From an uncultured Prevotellaceae bacterium (GTDB taxonomy: Bacteria > Bacteroidota > Bacteroidia > Bacteroidales > Bacteroidaceae), in assembly GCA_902769705.1 (NCBI GenBank), contig CACXPX010000006.1, forward strand, positions 1-64,000: a stretch of DNA of 64,000 bases, given 5' to 3'. Shown piece after piece: positions 30,028 to 38,954 of the stretch. Below the pieces are notes generated by a model. That model searched no databases, was not told the origin of the DNA, and was given only the letters and a program-made list of their open reading frames with translations. Both the position numbers and the translations under genes were made by a program. Position 1 is the stretch's first letter, and each line of letters begins with the position of its first letter.

Positions 30028-31386
30028 ATGCGTAAAGTTATTACATATGGCACTTATGATTTGCTCCATCAAGGACATATTAATCTTTTGAGACGTGCAA
30101 AGGCATTAGGAGATTATTTGATAGTAGGCGTTACCAACGACAACTTTGATCGTGAACGTGGTAAACTCAATGTGAAAAATAATGTGCTGGAACGCGTGGA
30201 AGCGGTCAAAGCTACAGGTATCGCCGATAAGATTATTATTGAAGATTATGTCGGACAGAAGATTGATGACATTCAAAAGTATAATGTCGATATCTTTACT
30301 GTTGGTAGCGATTGGGTAGGGCATTTTGACTATCTGAATGAATACTGTGAAGTTGTCTATCTTCCTCGGACAGAAGGCATTTCTTCAACAATGCTTCGCG
30401 AAAAGCAGGACGATGATGTGAGAATGGGTATTGTTGGAGCAGGCCGAATAGCTCGACGTTTCCCTCAAGAGGCAGAAGTTGTTAGTGCTATTAAGATTAC
30501 CAACGTTTATGACATTGATGCAACAAAAGCTGAAAAACTAATTAGTGTTGCAGAAAGATCCAAGTTCAAAGTTCAAAGTTCCAAGTCTTTTGAGGAACTT
30601 GTTGATGATGTTGATGCGGTGTATATAGCTACACCACATCTATCCCATTATGAACAAACGAAATATGCCTTGCAACATGGTAAACATGTTCTTTGTGAAA
30701 CACCCTTAGTTCTAAAAGAAGAACAAGCTCGTGAATTGTTTGAAATTGCAGAGACGAACAATGTCATCTTAATGGAAGCCAATAAAACGGCTCATTGTCC
30801 AGCATTCAATCATCTTATCACTATGATTAAGAGTGGATTAATTGGAGAAGTGGTGGATATTGAAGCCTCAGAGTCTAAGGTTTGGGGTGATCCGACCCTT
30901 CGTGAATTAGACCCTAATCAAGCTGGTGGCTCATTTTATGAGATGGGGTCCTATCCATTACTTCCTATTATCAAGTTGATGGGAACACATTATGAAAATC
31001 TTACCTTCTATTCCCGTATGGAGAACGGTGTTGATATTTATACCAAAGGATTCGTGCGTTATCCGAAATCCGTCTGTTCGTTCAAATTGGGGTTGGGTGT
31101 GAAAACAGAAGGAAACCTTGTTGTTTCTGGCACGAAAGGTTATGCGTATGTTCCTGCTCCATGGTGGAAGACCGACTATTTTGAGCTCCGTTATGAAGAT
31201 CAGAACAAGAACAAGAAGTTTTTCTATTCATGGGATGGTGAAGGGTTGCGCTATGAGATTCAGGAGTTCATTTCCTGCATATACAACCATCGGTTCAGCA
31301 CCGCTCGTTTACGCCGTAAGGAAAGTATTGCTATGGCGGGGATAATGGAAAAATTTGCCAATAAAATTAATTTCGAGGAAATATAA
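30028..31386 (+). CDS. Fused TagD-like cytidylyltransferase / Gfo-Idh-MocA oxidoreductase
   Basis: A two-domain protein of 452 residues. The N-terminal domain (1 to about 125) matches glycerol-3-phosphate cytidylyltransferase: YGTYDLLHQGHINLL with the HxGH site at 14-17, and RTEGISSTMLR at its end. The C-terminal domain (about 130-452) is a Gfo/Idh/MocA NAD(P)-dependent oxidoreductase with MGIVGAGRIARRF. The fusion suggests that making and activating a polyol phosphate are coupled. The ATG at 30028 is chosen because it starts at the conserved RKVITYG; a GTG at 29995 would add 11 Lys/Ser-rich residues. An unusual heptamer repeat lies inside (30559-30585). Confidence 0.85.
   Translation: MRKVITYGTYDLLHQGHINLLRRAKALGDYLIVGVTNDNFDRERGKLNVKNNVLERVEAVKATGIADKIIIEDYVGQKIDDIQKYNVDIFTVGSDWVGHFDYLNEYCEVVYLPRTEGISSTMLREKQDDDVRMGIVGAGRIARRFPQEAEVVSAIKITNVYDIDATKAEKLISVAERSKFKVQSSKSFEELVDDVDAVYIATPHLSHYEQTKYALQHGKHVLCETPLVLKEEQARELFEIAETNNVILMEANKTAHCPAFNHLITMIKSGLIGEVVDIEASESKVWGDPTLRELDPNQAGGSFYEMGSYPLLPIIKLMGTHYENLTFYSRMENGVDIYTKGFVRYPKSVCSFKLGLGVKTEGNLVVSGTKGYAYVPAPWWKTDYFELRYEDQNKNKKFFYSWDGEGLRYEIQEFISCIYNHRFSTARLRRKESIAMAGIMEKFANKINFEEI
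30559..30585 (+). repeat. Tandem heptamer repeat inside a coding region
   Basis: GTTCAAA-GTTCAAA-GTTCCAA encodes the Lys/Ser-rich SKFKVQSSK within the oxidoreductase domain and keeps the frame. It could be an inserted or expanded microsatellite. Confidence 0.55.
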
Positions 31387-31389
31387 ACA

Positions 31390-32085
31390 ATGAAGAATGC
31401 AATAGTAACCGGTGGAACATCTGGTATTGGTTTTGGTGTTGCTAAGATGTTGTTGAGCAAGGGGTATAAGGTCTATGCAACATACATTGGACCAGATTTT
31501 ACAGACGAGATTAACAATTTTCATCCAATTCAAATTGACCAAACATCAAGAAAAGAAGTATATCAATTCCTTGATTATATAAAGCAAGAATGCAAAACGA
31601 TTGATTGTATTGTTTGCAACGCAGGTATGAGTATCCGTAAGACATTCACGGAAACTACTGACGAGGATTGGGACAAACAGATGGAAGTGGCAGTAAATTC
31701 CCATTATATCATGATCAGGGAACTATACGATATAATACCTAATGAGTCGAGAATCATATTTACTGGCTCTCAAATGGCAGTTCAACCTCATGCCACAGTT
31801 TTAAGTTATGGAGTTACGAAATCTGCTGTTTGTGCTTTGGCCAAGAATCTGGTAAAGGAATTTGAGGGGACAGGTACGACAGTCAATGCCATTGTTCCTG
31901 GTTTTGTAGAGACGCCATGGCAGAAAGAAAAACCAGAAGAAATCAAACAGAACATATATAAAAAGACTGCGATTCATCGTTTTGCATCCATTGAGGAAGT
32001 TGTTGACGCATATAGATTTTGTATTGACAACCCTTTTGTAAATGGAAGCATGATAGAAGTTAATGGAGGATATTGTTATAAATAA
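31390..32085 (+). CDS. SDR family oxidoreductase
   Basis: A short-chain dehydrogenase/reductase of 231 residues. The cofactor motif is TGGTSGIGFG near residue 6, NAG follows near 78, and the catalytic Tyr-x-x-x-Lys is in SYGVTKSA near 138-143. PGFVETPW is typical. It begins 3 bases after the TagD/oxidoreductase fusion, so the two are tightly coupled. By analogy with TarJ/TarI-type pathways it may make the polyol phosphate or reduce a nucleotide-linked sugar; the substrate is not determined by sequence. Confidence 0.82.
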   Translation: MKNAIVTGGTSGIGFGVAKMLLSKGYKVYATYIGPDFTDEINNFHPIQIDQTSRKEVYQFLDYIKQECKTIDCIVCNAGMSIRKTFTETTDEDWDKQMEVAVNSHYIMIRELYDIIPNESRIIFTGSQMAVQPHATVLSYGVTKSAVCALAKNLVKEFEGTGTTVNAIVPGFVETPWQKEKPEEIKQNIYKKTAIHRFASIEEVVDAYRFCIDNPFVNGSMIEVNGGYCYK

Positions 32086-32151
32086 TCTACCCATAGGTGT
32101 TTGAATGGTAAAGGGCAATCTCAATTATATTAAACCCACATTCTTTCTTCA

Positions 32152-33684
32152 ATGTCTGATATTACCATCGACAACAAGCGCATAGCCAAGAACACGGTTG
32201 TATTATACATCAGAATGATTTTTCTGATGGTTATCAACTTATATACCAGTCGTCTTGTTCTTCAAGCATTAGGGGTGGATGACTTTGGTATATATAATGT
32301 TGTTGGAGGCTTTGTCACCATGTTCTCATTATTGTCAGGAGCCCTATCTAATGCTATTGGCAGATTTCTCACATTTGAGCTTGGCAAAAAAAATATTGAA
32401 CGGTTGAAAGAGGTTTTCTCAACCTCTATTACAATTCAAATACTATTAGCAACAAGCATCATATTGATAGCAGAAATAATTGGAGTGTGGTTTCTTAATG
32501 TAAAAATGAAAATTCCAACAGAAAGGATGACTGCTGCTAACTGGGTTTTTCAATGTTCATTGCTTACTTTTGGTGTCAATTTGGTAAGTATACCTTATAA
32601 TGCATGCATTATTGCACATGAAAAGATGACTGCATTTGCCTTTATAAGCATTCTTGAGGTAATGTTAAAACTTTGTATAGTTGTATTATTACTCTTTTTA
32701 GCTACAGATAGATTGATAATATATGGTTTGTTATTAATGGTCTTGGCTATATTAATTCGTCTTGTTTACGGAATTTATTGTTCTCATCATTTTGAAGAAT
32801 GTCATTATGGTTTTACTTATAATAAGAAACTTGTGAAAGAGATGATAGGATTGGCAAGTTGGAATTTTCTTGGTTCTAGTGGAGCTGTCCTTAATTCTCA
32901 TGGTGTTAATATATTAATGAATTTATTCTTTGGAGTTAGTGTTAATGCTGCACGAGGTATAGCAGTTCAAGTGAATGGCGCCGTATCTCAATTTGTGTCA
33001 AGTTTTACCACTGCTGTCAATCCTCAAATCACGAAATCATATGCAGAGGGGAAATTTGATCATACTTTTAAGCTTGTTTTTGCCGCTTCTAAATACTCTT
33101 ATTTCTTGATGCTGATGCTTGTGGCACCTATCGTTGCAGAAACACCTTTTATTCTGAAATTATGGTTAAATCAGGTGCCTGATTATTCCGTTTTATTTGT
33201 TCGACTAACACTTATAGTTACATTATTATCTACATTGTCAACTTCACTCTATACATTAGCATTGGCAACTGGGGATATTAAGAAATATCAAATAGTTGTT
33301 GGTGGGTTGGGCCTGTCTTGCTTTTTTATTACATACATTTGTTATAAATTGGGGCTACCTGTAGAATATGCCTATTATATTGCAATTTTGATTAATGTTT
33401 TAATATTATTTGCCCGAATAAAGATCCTTTCTGATTTGACAGGGCTTAATGTCAAGAATTTTATTTGCGACGTAATATTAAGAGTGGCGTTTGTTTCATT
33501 TGTGGTGTTCTTTTTATTATATTTCTATAATATTCATTTTTCTCATAAGACGATATATCAAGTACTGGAAAGGTTGATAATAATCACTATTGTGAATATT
33601 GTCTCAATATGGCTATTGGGACTCAAAACACCAGAAAAACAATACATATGTTCTATTGTGGCAAAGAAGATTCCTAAAAGATGA
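32152..33684 (+). CDS. Polysaccharide flippase (Wzx-like)
   Basis: A 510-residue integral membrane protein of the MATE/Wzx superfamily with about 12-14 hydrophobic segments, no signal peptide, and the family's opening NTVVLYIRMIFLMVINLYTSRLVLQALG. It is predicted to flip undecaprenyl-linked repeat units across the inner membrane, working with the polymerase at 37436. It follows the SDR gene after 66 bases. AT content rises from about here compared with the flanking genome. Confidence 0.85.
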   Translation: MSDITIDNKRIAKNTVVLYIRMIFLMVINLYTSRLVLQALGVDDFGIYNVVGGFVTMFSLLSGALSNAIGRFLTFELGKKNIERLKEVFSTSITIQILLATSIILIAEIIGVWFLNVKMKIPTERMTAANWVFQCSLLTFGVNLVSIPYNACIIAHEKMTAFAFISILEVMLKLCIVVLLLFLATDRLIIYGLLLMVLAILIRLVYGIYCSHHFEECHYGFTYNKKLVKEMIGLASWNFLGSSGAVLNSHGVNILMNLFFGVSVNAARGIAVQVNGAVSQFVSSFTTAVNPQITKSYAEGKFDHTFKLVFAASKYSYFLMLMLVAPIVAETPFILKLWLNQVPDYSVLFVRLTLIVTLLSTLSTSLYTLALATGDIKKYQIVVGGLGLSCFFITYICYKLGLPVEYAYYIAILINVLILFARIKILSDLTGLNVKNFICDVILRVAFVSFVVFFLLYFYNIHFSHKTIYQVLERLIIITIVNIVSIWLLGLKTPEKQYICSIVAKKIPKR

Positions 33685-33699
33685 ATTTAAAAAAGGATT

Positions 33700-33768
33700 A
33701 TGAAGAAAGTAATCATATACGGTATATACGATCTCTTGCGCCAAGGTCATATAAATTTGCTTTGTTGA
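33700..33768 (+). pseudogene. Remnant of a TagD-like cytidylyltransferase
   Basis: The 22-codon frame starts MKKVIIYGIYDLLRQGHINL and stops at 33766. It matches the first 21 residues of the cytidylyltransferase domain encoded at 30028 (YGTYDLLHQGHINLL), with the first His of HxGH changed to Arg. In the same frame after the stop, RWIAQKVVE resembles the later IIEDYVGQKIDD region, suggesting an internal deletion. This is the debris of a second, single-domain copy. Confidence 0.7.
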
Positions 33769-33813
33769 AGATGGATAGCACAGAAAGTGGTAGAGTAATT
33801 AACTGAAAAGATT

Positions 33814-35001
33814 ATGATTGTAAGTATGTTGGGGGTATTTACTAAACCCTTATCTTATATAATACCTATAAAAAAGAAATGCTGGATTTTTGGAGCTGAT
33901 TATGGTAATATGTACCGCGAAGGTTCTAAATACATGTTAGAATATATGTTGGCCAACCATCCTGATTACGATTGTACCTTTATCACAAGAAATCCTCTTG
34001 TAAAGAGGGATTTAGACAAAAAAGGAATACCTTGTGAAATGAATTTTTCTCTGAAGGGTATTTGGAAGGTCTTGAGATCAGAAATAATTTTTACGACACA
34101 AGTGGCTACCGATATTTTACTTGTGTATAAGAAATCCAAACGTATATTTATATATTTATGTCATGGGCAACCGTATAAGGCAACTTTTTTGGCAACTCCT
34201 AAAGAGTATTTAGATAATAATAAGAAAAAAAATAGTCCATTTATGTCTAAATGGAAAAAAACAGCACATTTCTTGACTTATGGCTATACTTTTATTGATT
34301 CGAAATTTTTCATTTCCACATCTGAATATTTAATAAAATACAATAAAATGTATTTTGGAGAAGATGCTGATATAAGGGTGCTGGGAATGCCTAGAAATGA
34401 TGGACTGTTTGATGATAAAAGGATGCAATCAGAGTGTTGGCTGGAAAATGTGAGTGGAAAATTTATAATCACTTATATGCCGACTCATCGTAATTTTGGA
34501 AAAGGAGAAACGAGTCCAGTACCATTCCTTCACGATGAAAAAGCGCAGCAATGGATGCGAGACAATAATGTTGTTTTTTTAGTCAAACAGCATCCAAATA
34601 TGGAATATAAAACAAATGTGGAAACAGGTTCCGATGTAATTATAAATATTAGTAAGATGAGGTTTGACCCACAAGTGGTACTATACCATTCAGATGCTCT
34701 TATCACGGATTTCTCGAGTGTCTGGATTGATTATCTAATTCTTCAACGACCATTATTATTTTATATTTATGATGATTATGAGACAGAGGATACTGGAAAA
34801 CTATATGATATTAGAAAAGAACCTCCTGGTCCTTTTTGTTATAACGAAAAGGACCTTTTTGAATTAGTAAAACTCGTATATAATAATTATGATGAGATGA
34901 AACCATCTTCCCCACTTTTAAAGAAGTATCATAAATATTTAGATGGTAATTCATGTGAGAGACTTTTCCAATCTATAATTCATGACGATGAAAAGAGATG
35001 A
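33814..35001 (+). CDS. CDP-glycerol glycerophosphotransferase family protein
   Basis: A 395-residue TagB/TagF-type transferase. Family signatures are CHGQPYKATF (about 114), MPTHRNFGKG (about 225), VKQHPN (about 259) and ITDFSSVWIDYLIL (about 305). These enzymes move glycerol-phosphate from CDP-glycerol to a lipid-linked acceptor at the cytoplasmic face. It lies just after the TagD remnant and overlaps the acyltransferase start by four bases (ATGA). Together with the TagD fusion it argues for a polyol-phosphate substituent on the capsule; the exact polyol is unknown. Confidence 0.85.
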   Translation: MIVSMLGVFTKPLSYIIPIKKKCWIFGADYGNMYREGSKYMLEYMLANHPDYDCTFITRNPLVKRDLDKKGIPCEMNFSLKGIWKVLRSEIIFTTQVATDILLVYKKSKRIFIYLCHGQPYKATFLATPKEYLDNNKKKNSPFMSKWKKTAHFLTYGYTFIDSKFFISTSEYLIKYNKMYFGEDADIRVLGMPRNDGLFDDKRMQSECWLENVSGKFIITYMPTHRNFGKGETSPVPFLHDEKAQQWMRDNNVVFLVKQHPNMEYKTNVETGSDVIINISKMRFDPQVVLYHSDALITDFSSVWIDYLILQRPLLFYIYDDYETEDTGKLYDIRKEPPGPFCYNEKDLFELVKLVYNNYDEMKPSSPLLKKYHKYLDGNSCERLFQSIIHDDEKR

Positions 35002-35975
35002 TAAGAGATGATAAGATAGATTTTTATAAAGGTATGCTCATGTGGGGTGTTGTTTGGGGACACACTATCACTTGCTTGCTACAAGATGCTCTAAATGAAG
35101 TGGGAATACATCCCATTTTCAGAACCTATGATATGCCTTTTTTTATGTTAATTTCAGGATACTTCCTGTCATTCAGCATGAAGAAATATTCTTTTGCGAA
35201 TTTGATCAAGAACAAAGTAACGACCATTGCTCTACCTACAATATTTTGGATATTGTTATCATCAAAATTCTCTAGAATTTACCCGGGTTACTACTTTTTA
35301 TGGGCTGTTTTCTTTTCATCTGTGATAATGTGTTTGATTAACAAGATTCTCACACATAAGATATTGCAGATTATGATATATGCACTTATTGTTATCATTC
35401 TTCATTGTCAGCCATACTCCTTGGAGAATCTGCCTTATCTTTTCCCTTATTTTGTTTTGGGTTATTATGGATATGAATGGTTGTTGAATTCGAAAGTAAA
35501 GCCTCTTTATGTTCTCCCTATCTATATATTGGGATTGTGCTTCTGGCGTACAGATTATAACATATGGAATGCGGGAGCTGACCTAATTGGGGGGGGCACT
35601 TCTCTTATTTATGCCATCTTGTTTAGAACATTCATTGCAATTACTGGTATAGTCGTCGCAAAAGGTGTATTCGATCTTTTATATACATACTTAATCGAGA
35701 AACATCCATCAGTCTATTTTTTTTTTATAAATTGCGGAAAAGAGACATTGGCTCTTTATATTCTTCACCCAATCATTCTTGGAAAATTTATCGAGAAAAT
35801 AGTCATTAATATTTCTCAACATTATGGTCATAATATTTTAACAGATAATCATCTTTTATTAGGGTATGTAATTTCACCTCTTTTGTCTTGTGCTATCATG
35901 TTTTTGATGTTGCCATTTTTAAATTGGTGTCATCGTCATCGATATACAAACATATTATTTGGATTCAAACTTTAA
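34998..35975 (+). CDS. Acyltransferase 3 family protein with G8 tract
   Basis: A 325-residue integral membrane O-acyltransferase with about ten hydrophobic helices. The family start is DDKIDFYKGMLMWGVVWGH, with the catalytic histidine near residue 22. It would add acetyl or another acyl group to the polymer. The gene contains G8 at 35589-35596 (encoding IGGGT) and T10 at 35717-35726, both prone to slippage; the frame is open here. Its start overlaps the preceding stop. It has the same length as the reconstructed acyltransferase at 43960, which is broken at a G9 tract. Confidence 0.85.
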   Translation: MIRDDKIDFYKGMLMWGVVWGHTITCLLQDALNEVGIHPIFRTYDMPFFMLISGYFLSFSMKKYSFANLIKNKVTTIALPTIFWILLSSKFSRIYPGYYFLWAVFFSSVIMCLINKILTHKILQIMIYALIVIILHCQPYSLENLPYLFPYFVLGYYGYEWLLNSKVKPLYVLPIYILGLCFWRTDYNIWNAGADLIGGGTSLIYAILFRTFIAITGIVVAKGVFDLLYTYLIEKHPSVYFFFINCGKETLALYILHPIILGKFIEKIVINISQHYGHNILTDNHLLLGYVISPLLSCAIMFLMLPFLNWCHRHRYTNILFGFKL

Positions 35976-35980
35976 ATATT

Positions 35981-36142
35981 ATGATTGGAATAATACTGAT
36001 AATAGTATCTGTCATCTTATATGTAATAGCTCGAAAGCGATGGAGCCTGTTAATCTTATATCTTTACTGCTGTCTTTCTTACAATACCATTCCTACTGTT
36101 TCCATTTCTATGGGAAATAGATTTCTCGCCTTTAAAACGTAA
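35981..36142 (+). pseudogene. Possible truncated start of an O-antigen polymerase
   Basis: A 53-codon frame, MIGIILIIVSVILYVIARKR onward, gives one hydrophobic helix, then SYNTIPTVSISMGNRF, resembling the opening of some Wzy-type polymerases. It stops at 36142, and another gene begins 10 bases later. A complete polymerase exists at 37436, so this could be debris of an earlier one. It may instead be a small membrane protein or chance. Confidence 0.4.
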
Positions 36143-36152
36143 ATCATAAAAG

Positions 36153-37286
36153 ATGGAAATTCTTTTCTTTTGTATAGGAGACTCAGCTAAAGCATCTACA
36201 TGGTCAAATGTTCCATATTTGTTTAGTAAGGAGATTGAAAAAAGAGGAGTAGTACTCCGACGCATAAATCTTGCGCCCAATCCTATAGTTAACAAATTAT
36301 ATAACAAGTTATTATTGCCGATATCTAGATTGTTCTTTCCACATAATGTATATTCATATGAGCGCACTTCGCTTAATATGCTTCTTACTAATTTAAAAAT
36401 AAGAAAAGCCATTATAAAATACCCTTCTGCAGATTACTGTTTTTTCATATGTTTTCATTTTTACAATCGTTATTCAAAGACACCATCCCTTTTATTTTGT
36501 GACTGGACATATAAAATCTATATAAGAGAAAGATTACATAGGACTCCTAATTTATTAGAAAGAAGATTCATACGACAAGAGTTTTGCGCTATCAACCATG
36601 CACTACATGTCATTTCCTTATTTCCTGAATGCGCACAAATGATGAAAGTTGATTGCCCACAAGCTAGTATTTCACATTTCCGAGGTAATGTTGTTAACTC
36701 TTTTTATGAGGGACAATTGCCAGATATGGATCAATTTAACAAAAAGAAAACAAACAACAAAATTCTCTTCATTGGGAATTCTAAATATAGAGAAGCTGCA
36801 ATAAAAACTATTGCTGCTTTGGACTATTTAGATGATAGTGTTACCCTTGATATTATAGGTATGACATCTGATGAAGTCGGGATTACTTGCCCTCGGGTTA
36901 TTTATCATGGTTATTTGCGAAAAGATATAGATTCTGAAAAAGATAAGTATTACAAATTACTATTAGAAGCTAGTATTGTAACTAATACTACGCCGCAATG
37001 GGGAGGTTATTCTTCTATCATAGAGGCCATGTATTTTTATACTCCAATCTTGGTCTCTCCTTTCAAAGATTTTGTCAAGGAGTTTGGCGAAGACATTTCA
37101 TTCGGAAAATATTGCAAAGATTTTACTCCCGAGAGTATTGCATGTAATATAAAATTGATCCTGAACAATTTCCAATACAACAAAATGTGTATAAAAGCAC
37201 ATGATACTGTAAAAGAATACACATGGGAGAATTATACAAATCAAATCTTTGAACTAATTAATAAAAATGAAGGTTATACACATTAA
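36153..37286 (+). CDS. Glycosyltransferase (GT4-like)
   Basis: A 377-residue glycosyltransferase of the GT-B type. The C-terminal half contains KILFIGNSKYREAAIKTIAAL and QWGGYSSIIEAMYFYTPIL, the usual nucleotide-sugar-binding region with an E-rich helix. The N-terminal half is divergent. No signal peptide is present, so it is cytoplasmic. Donor and acceptor cannot be assigned. Its end overlaps a GT11 remnant beginning at 37267, which suggests the downstream junction was made by recombination. Confidence 0.75.
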   Translation: MEILFFCIGDSAKASTWSNVPYLFSKEIEKRGVVLRRINLAPNPIVNKLYNKLLLPISRLFFPHNVYSYERTSLNMLLTNLKIRKAIIKYPSADYCFFICFHFYNRYSKTPSLLFCDWTYKIYIRERLHRTPNLLERRFIRQEFCAINHALHVISLFPECAQMMKVDCPQASISHFRGNVVNSFYEGQLPDMDQFNKKKTNNKILFIGNSKYREAAIKTIAALDYLDDSVTLDIIGMTSDEVGITCPRVIYHGYLRKDIDSEKDKYYKLLLEASIVTNTTPQWGGYSSIIEAMYFYTPILVSPFKDFVKEFGEDISFGKYCKDFTPESIACNIKLILNNFQYNKMCIKAHDTVKEYTWENYTNQIFELINKNEGYTH

Positions 37287-37332
37287 GTCTGTACTTGGTA
37301 ATCAAAACACTATATTTGGGATTCATAATTAG
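37267..37332 (+). pseudogene. Remnant of a GT11 glycosyltransferase start
   Basis: The frame reads MKVIHIKSVLGNQ then stops at 37330. At the DNA level 33 of its first 42 bases match the start of the intact GT11 gene at 38955 (MKVIHIESGLGNQ). It overlaps the end of the upstream transferase. Two homologous gene starts thus flank the polymerase gene, a trace of gene replacement or duplication. Confidence 0.7.
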
Positions 37333-37435
37333 AATTATCCTCGTGTTTTTCCCGATGTAATGAAACGTCATGGATTAGGCAGACAAAATATGGGGAGATA
37401 CACCAGCCAGGTTCATTAGAAATATATAAAACAGC

Positions 37436-38767
37436 ATGTTAGGTTACATATTGTTGTTCACAGCCATTATCTTCTACGGAGATAAACGGCTTCGTTTTTT
37501 ATCCATCTTTCTCTATGTCAGCTTCATGCTGGGCACACAGGGAGGAGGTCTATGTCTGTGGACAGATCAGGTAATTGGAGTAAAAAATGTCGACTTGTCT
37601 ATTATCTATACTTTCTGCATTAATATCTATTTGTTGTTTGTCAACCAATGGAGGTTACCCAAAGCCCGATGGACAATAACCTATAAGGCCCTGTTGTTCT
37701 TTGTGGCATGCTGTGCACTTTTCTCATTTTTCCATTATCATTTCACGCCATACCAGATTCTTCAGGGCAGTCGCATCTTTTTATTGCTGTTCTCGCTACC
37801 CATTTTCATGCGATTGTCCTATAATGACTTTTGTAAGGTGATGACTTTGTTGCTCTGGGTGACAGTATTGACGAGCGCACTTTACATTCTGCAAATTGTC
37901 GTAGGGCATCCCATAATGCCTTACAGATATGAGTATCGTTACGACGAGGCAACTGGACTGGTACGGCTTTACAACATACCTCCTTTGCTGGGTTTTTTCC
38001 TGATATACTCTTTCGTAAGGCCACAGTTTTTTAAGGGCCCCGTCAATTTATATCGGATTCTGTTCTTTGTCTCTGTAATGTGTACACTGGGGCGAACGTA
38101 CATTTTCTCTACTATACTTTCGGTTATTTTGGCAGTCATGCTTAACGGCAAGGTAACGCGTATACTGATGACGACATTCATTATAGGCATACTCTTTTTC
38201 CCGTTCATAGGCATGATAGAACAACGTTTCAAAAGTGGCGGCACCCAGTCAGATCTTAAGGCGTTGCAAAGAGGTTCTTATGAAGACTACCAAGGCGAAG
38301 GTTCTATGTCCTACCGCTTTGCGTGGATATATGAACGCTATGATTATCTGAAAGATCGCCCTTTGGGTGAGAAAATTTTTGGCTTGGGATTTATATCAGG
38401 TTCACAACCCATTGTGTATAGGATGTATGACTTTAAGGTGGGACTTGTGGATGAAGACGGAAATGTCAGTCAGCTTCACACGCCTGACACATCATACGGT
38501 AATCTGCTCTCGAAATTAGGTTTTATTGGTGGTGTTATCTATCTTATTTTCGTCTTGTCTCTGTTATTCTTTTTTTTTCGGTTCAGAAAGAAAAGTCCCT
38601 TATTTGCAAGCTGCGCCGCTAGTTTATTGTTGTTGATTTTAACTGGTTTCAGCGGTTCTGACTTGTCGGAGCCTCGTAATTTTGCAATTTATTTCTTGGC
38701 TCTCTCAACGTTATCATTAAACACTTTAGTGTATAAACAGAGTGGTATCTCTAGGTCCAAATGCTAA
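37436..38767 (+). CDS. O-antigen polymerase/ligase family protein (Wzy-like)
   Basis: A 443-residue membrane protein with about 11-12 hydrophobic segments and a large loop (about 270-350) containing YRFAWIYERYDYLKDRPLGE and HTPDTSYGNLLSKLGFIGG, the pattern of Wzy/WaaL-type proteins. It is predicted to link repeat units in the periplasm after flipping by the Wzx at 32152. Its upstream 150 bases contain gene debris, and another acetyltransferase fragment follows, so this gene probably arrived as a module. Confidence 0.8.
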   Translation: MLGYILLFTAIIFYGDKRLRFLSIFLYVSFMLGTQGGGLCLWTDQVIGVKNVDLSIIYTFCINIYLLFVNQWRLPKARWTITYKALLFFVACCALFSFFHYHFTPYQILQGSRIFLLLFSLPIFMRLSYNDFCKVMTLLLWVTVLTSALYILQIVVGHPIMPYRYEYRYDEATGLVRLYNIPPLLGFFLIYSFVRPQFFKGPVNLYRILFFVSVMCTLGRTYIFSTILSVILAVMLNGKVTRILMTTFIIGILFFPFIGMIEQRFKSGGTQSDLKALQRGSYEDYQGEGSMSYRFAWIYERYDYLKDRPLGEKIFGLGFISGSQPIVYRMYDFKVGLVDEDGNVSQLHTPDTSYGNLLSKLGFIGGVIYLIFVLSLLFFFFRFRKKSPLFASCAASLLLLILTGFSGSDLSEPRNFAIYFLALSTLSLNTLVYKQSGISRSKC

Positions 38768-38885
38768 TTTTGATATTGAGGATAAGTTTCATAATTCAGC
38801 TGAAATGACACTGATATAATATGGATGAAATATATATTGTTTATAGGGGCTAATGAAGTGTTGATCCGAAACGTATAAGACAGGG

Positions 38886-38954
38886 AATGCGTTAATTGCG
38901 GGCAATCCGGCAACTATTAAGAGAACTAACATTACCAGAATTATCAAAACAGAA
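38886..38954 (+). pseudogene. Tail of a hexapeptide-repeat acetyltransferase
   Basis: In frame with the next gene, the codons read NALIAGNPATIKRTNI, which matches the C-terminal VVAGNPAKxIR signature of hexapeptide (left-handed beta-helix) acetyltransferases. An in-frame stop lies just upstream (about 38863), so only the last 20 or so residues survive. It is part of the debris between polymerase and GT11 genes. Confidence 0.55.

Noticed and set aside
35888-35980. Upstream extension of the small membrane fragment into the acyltransferase gene
   Set aside because: This part is out-of-frame acyltransferase sequence; only the piece after 35981 resembles a polymerase start.
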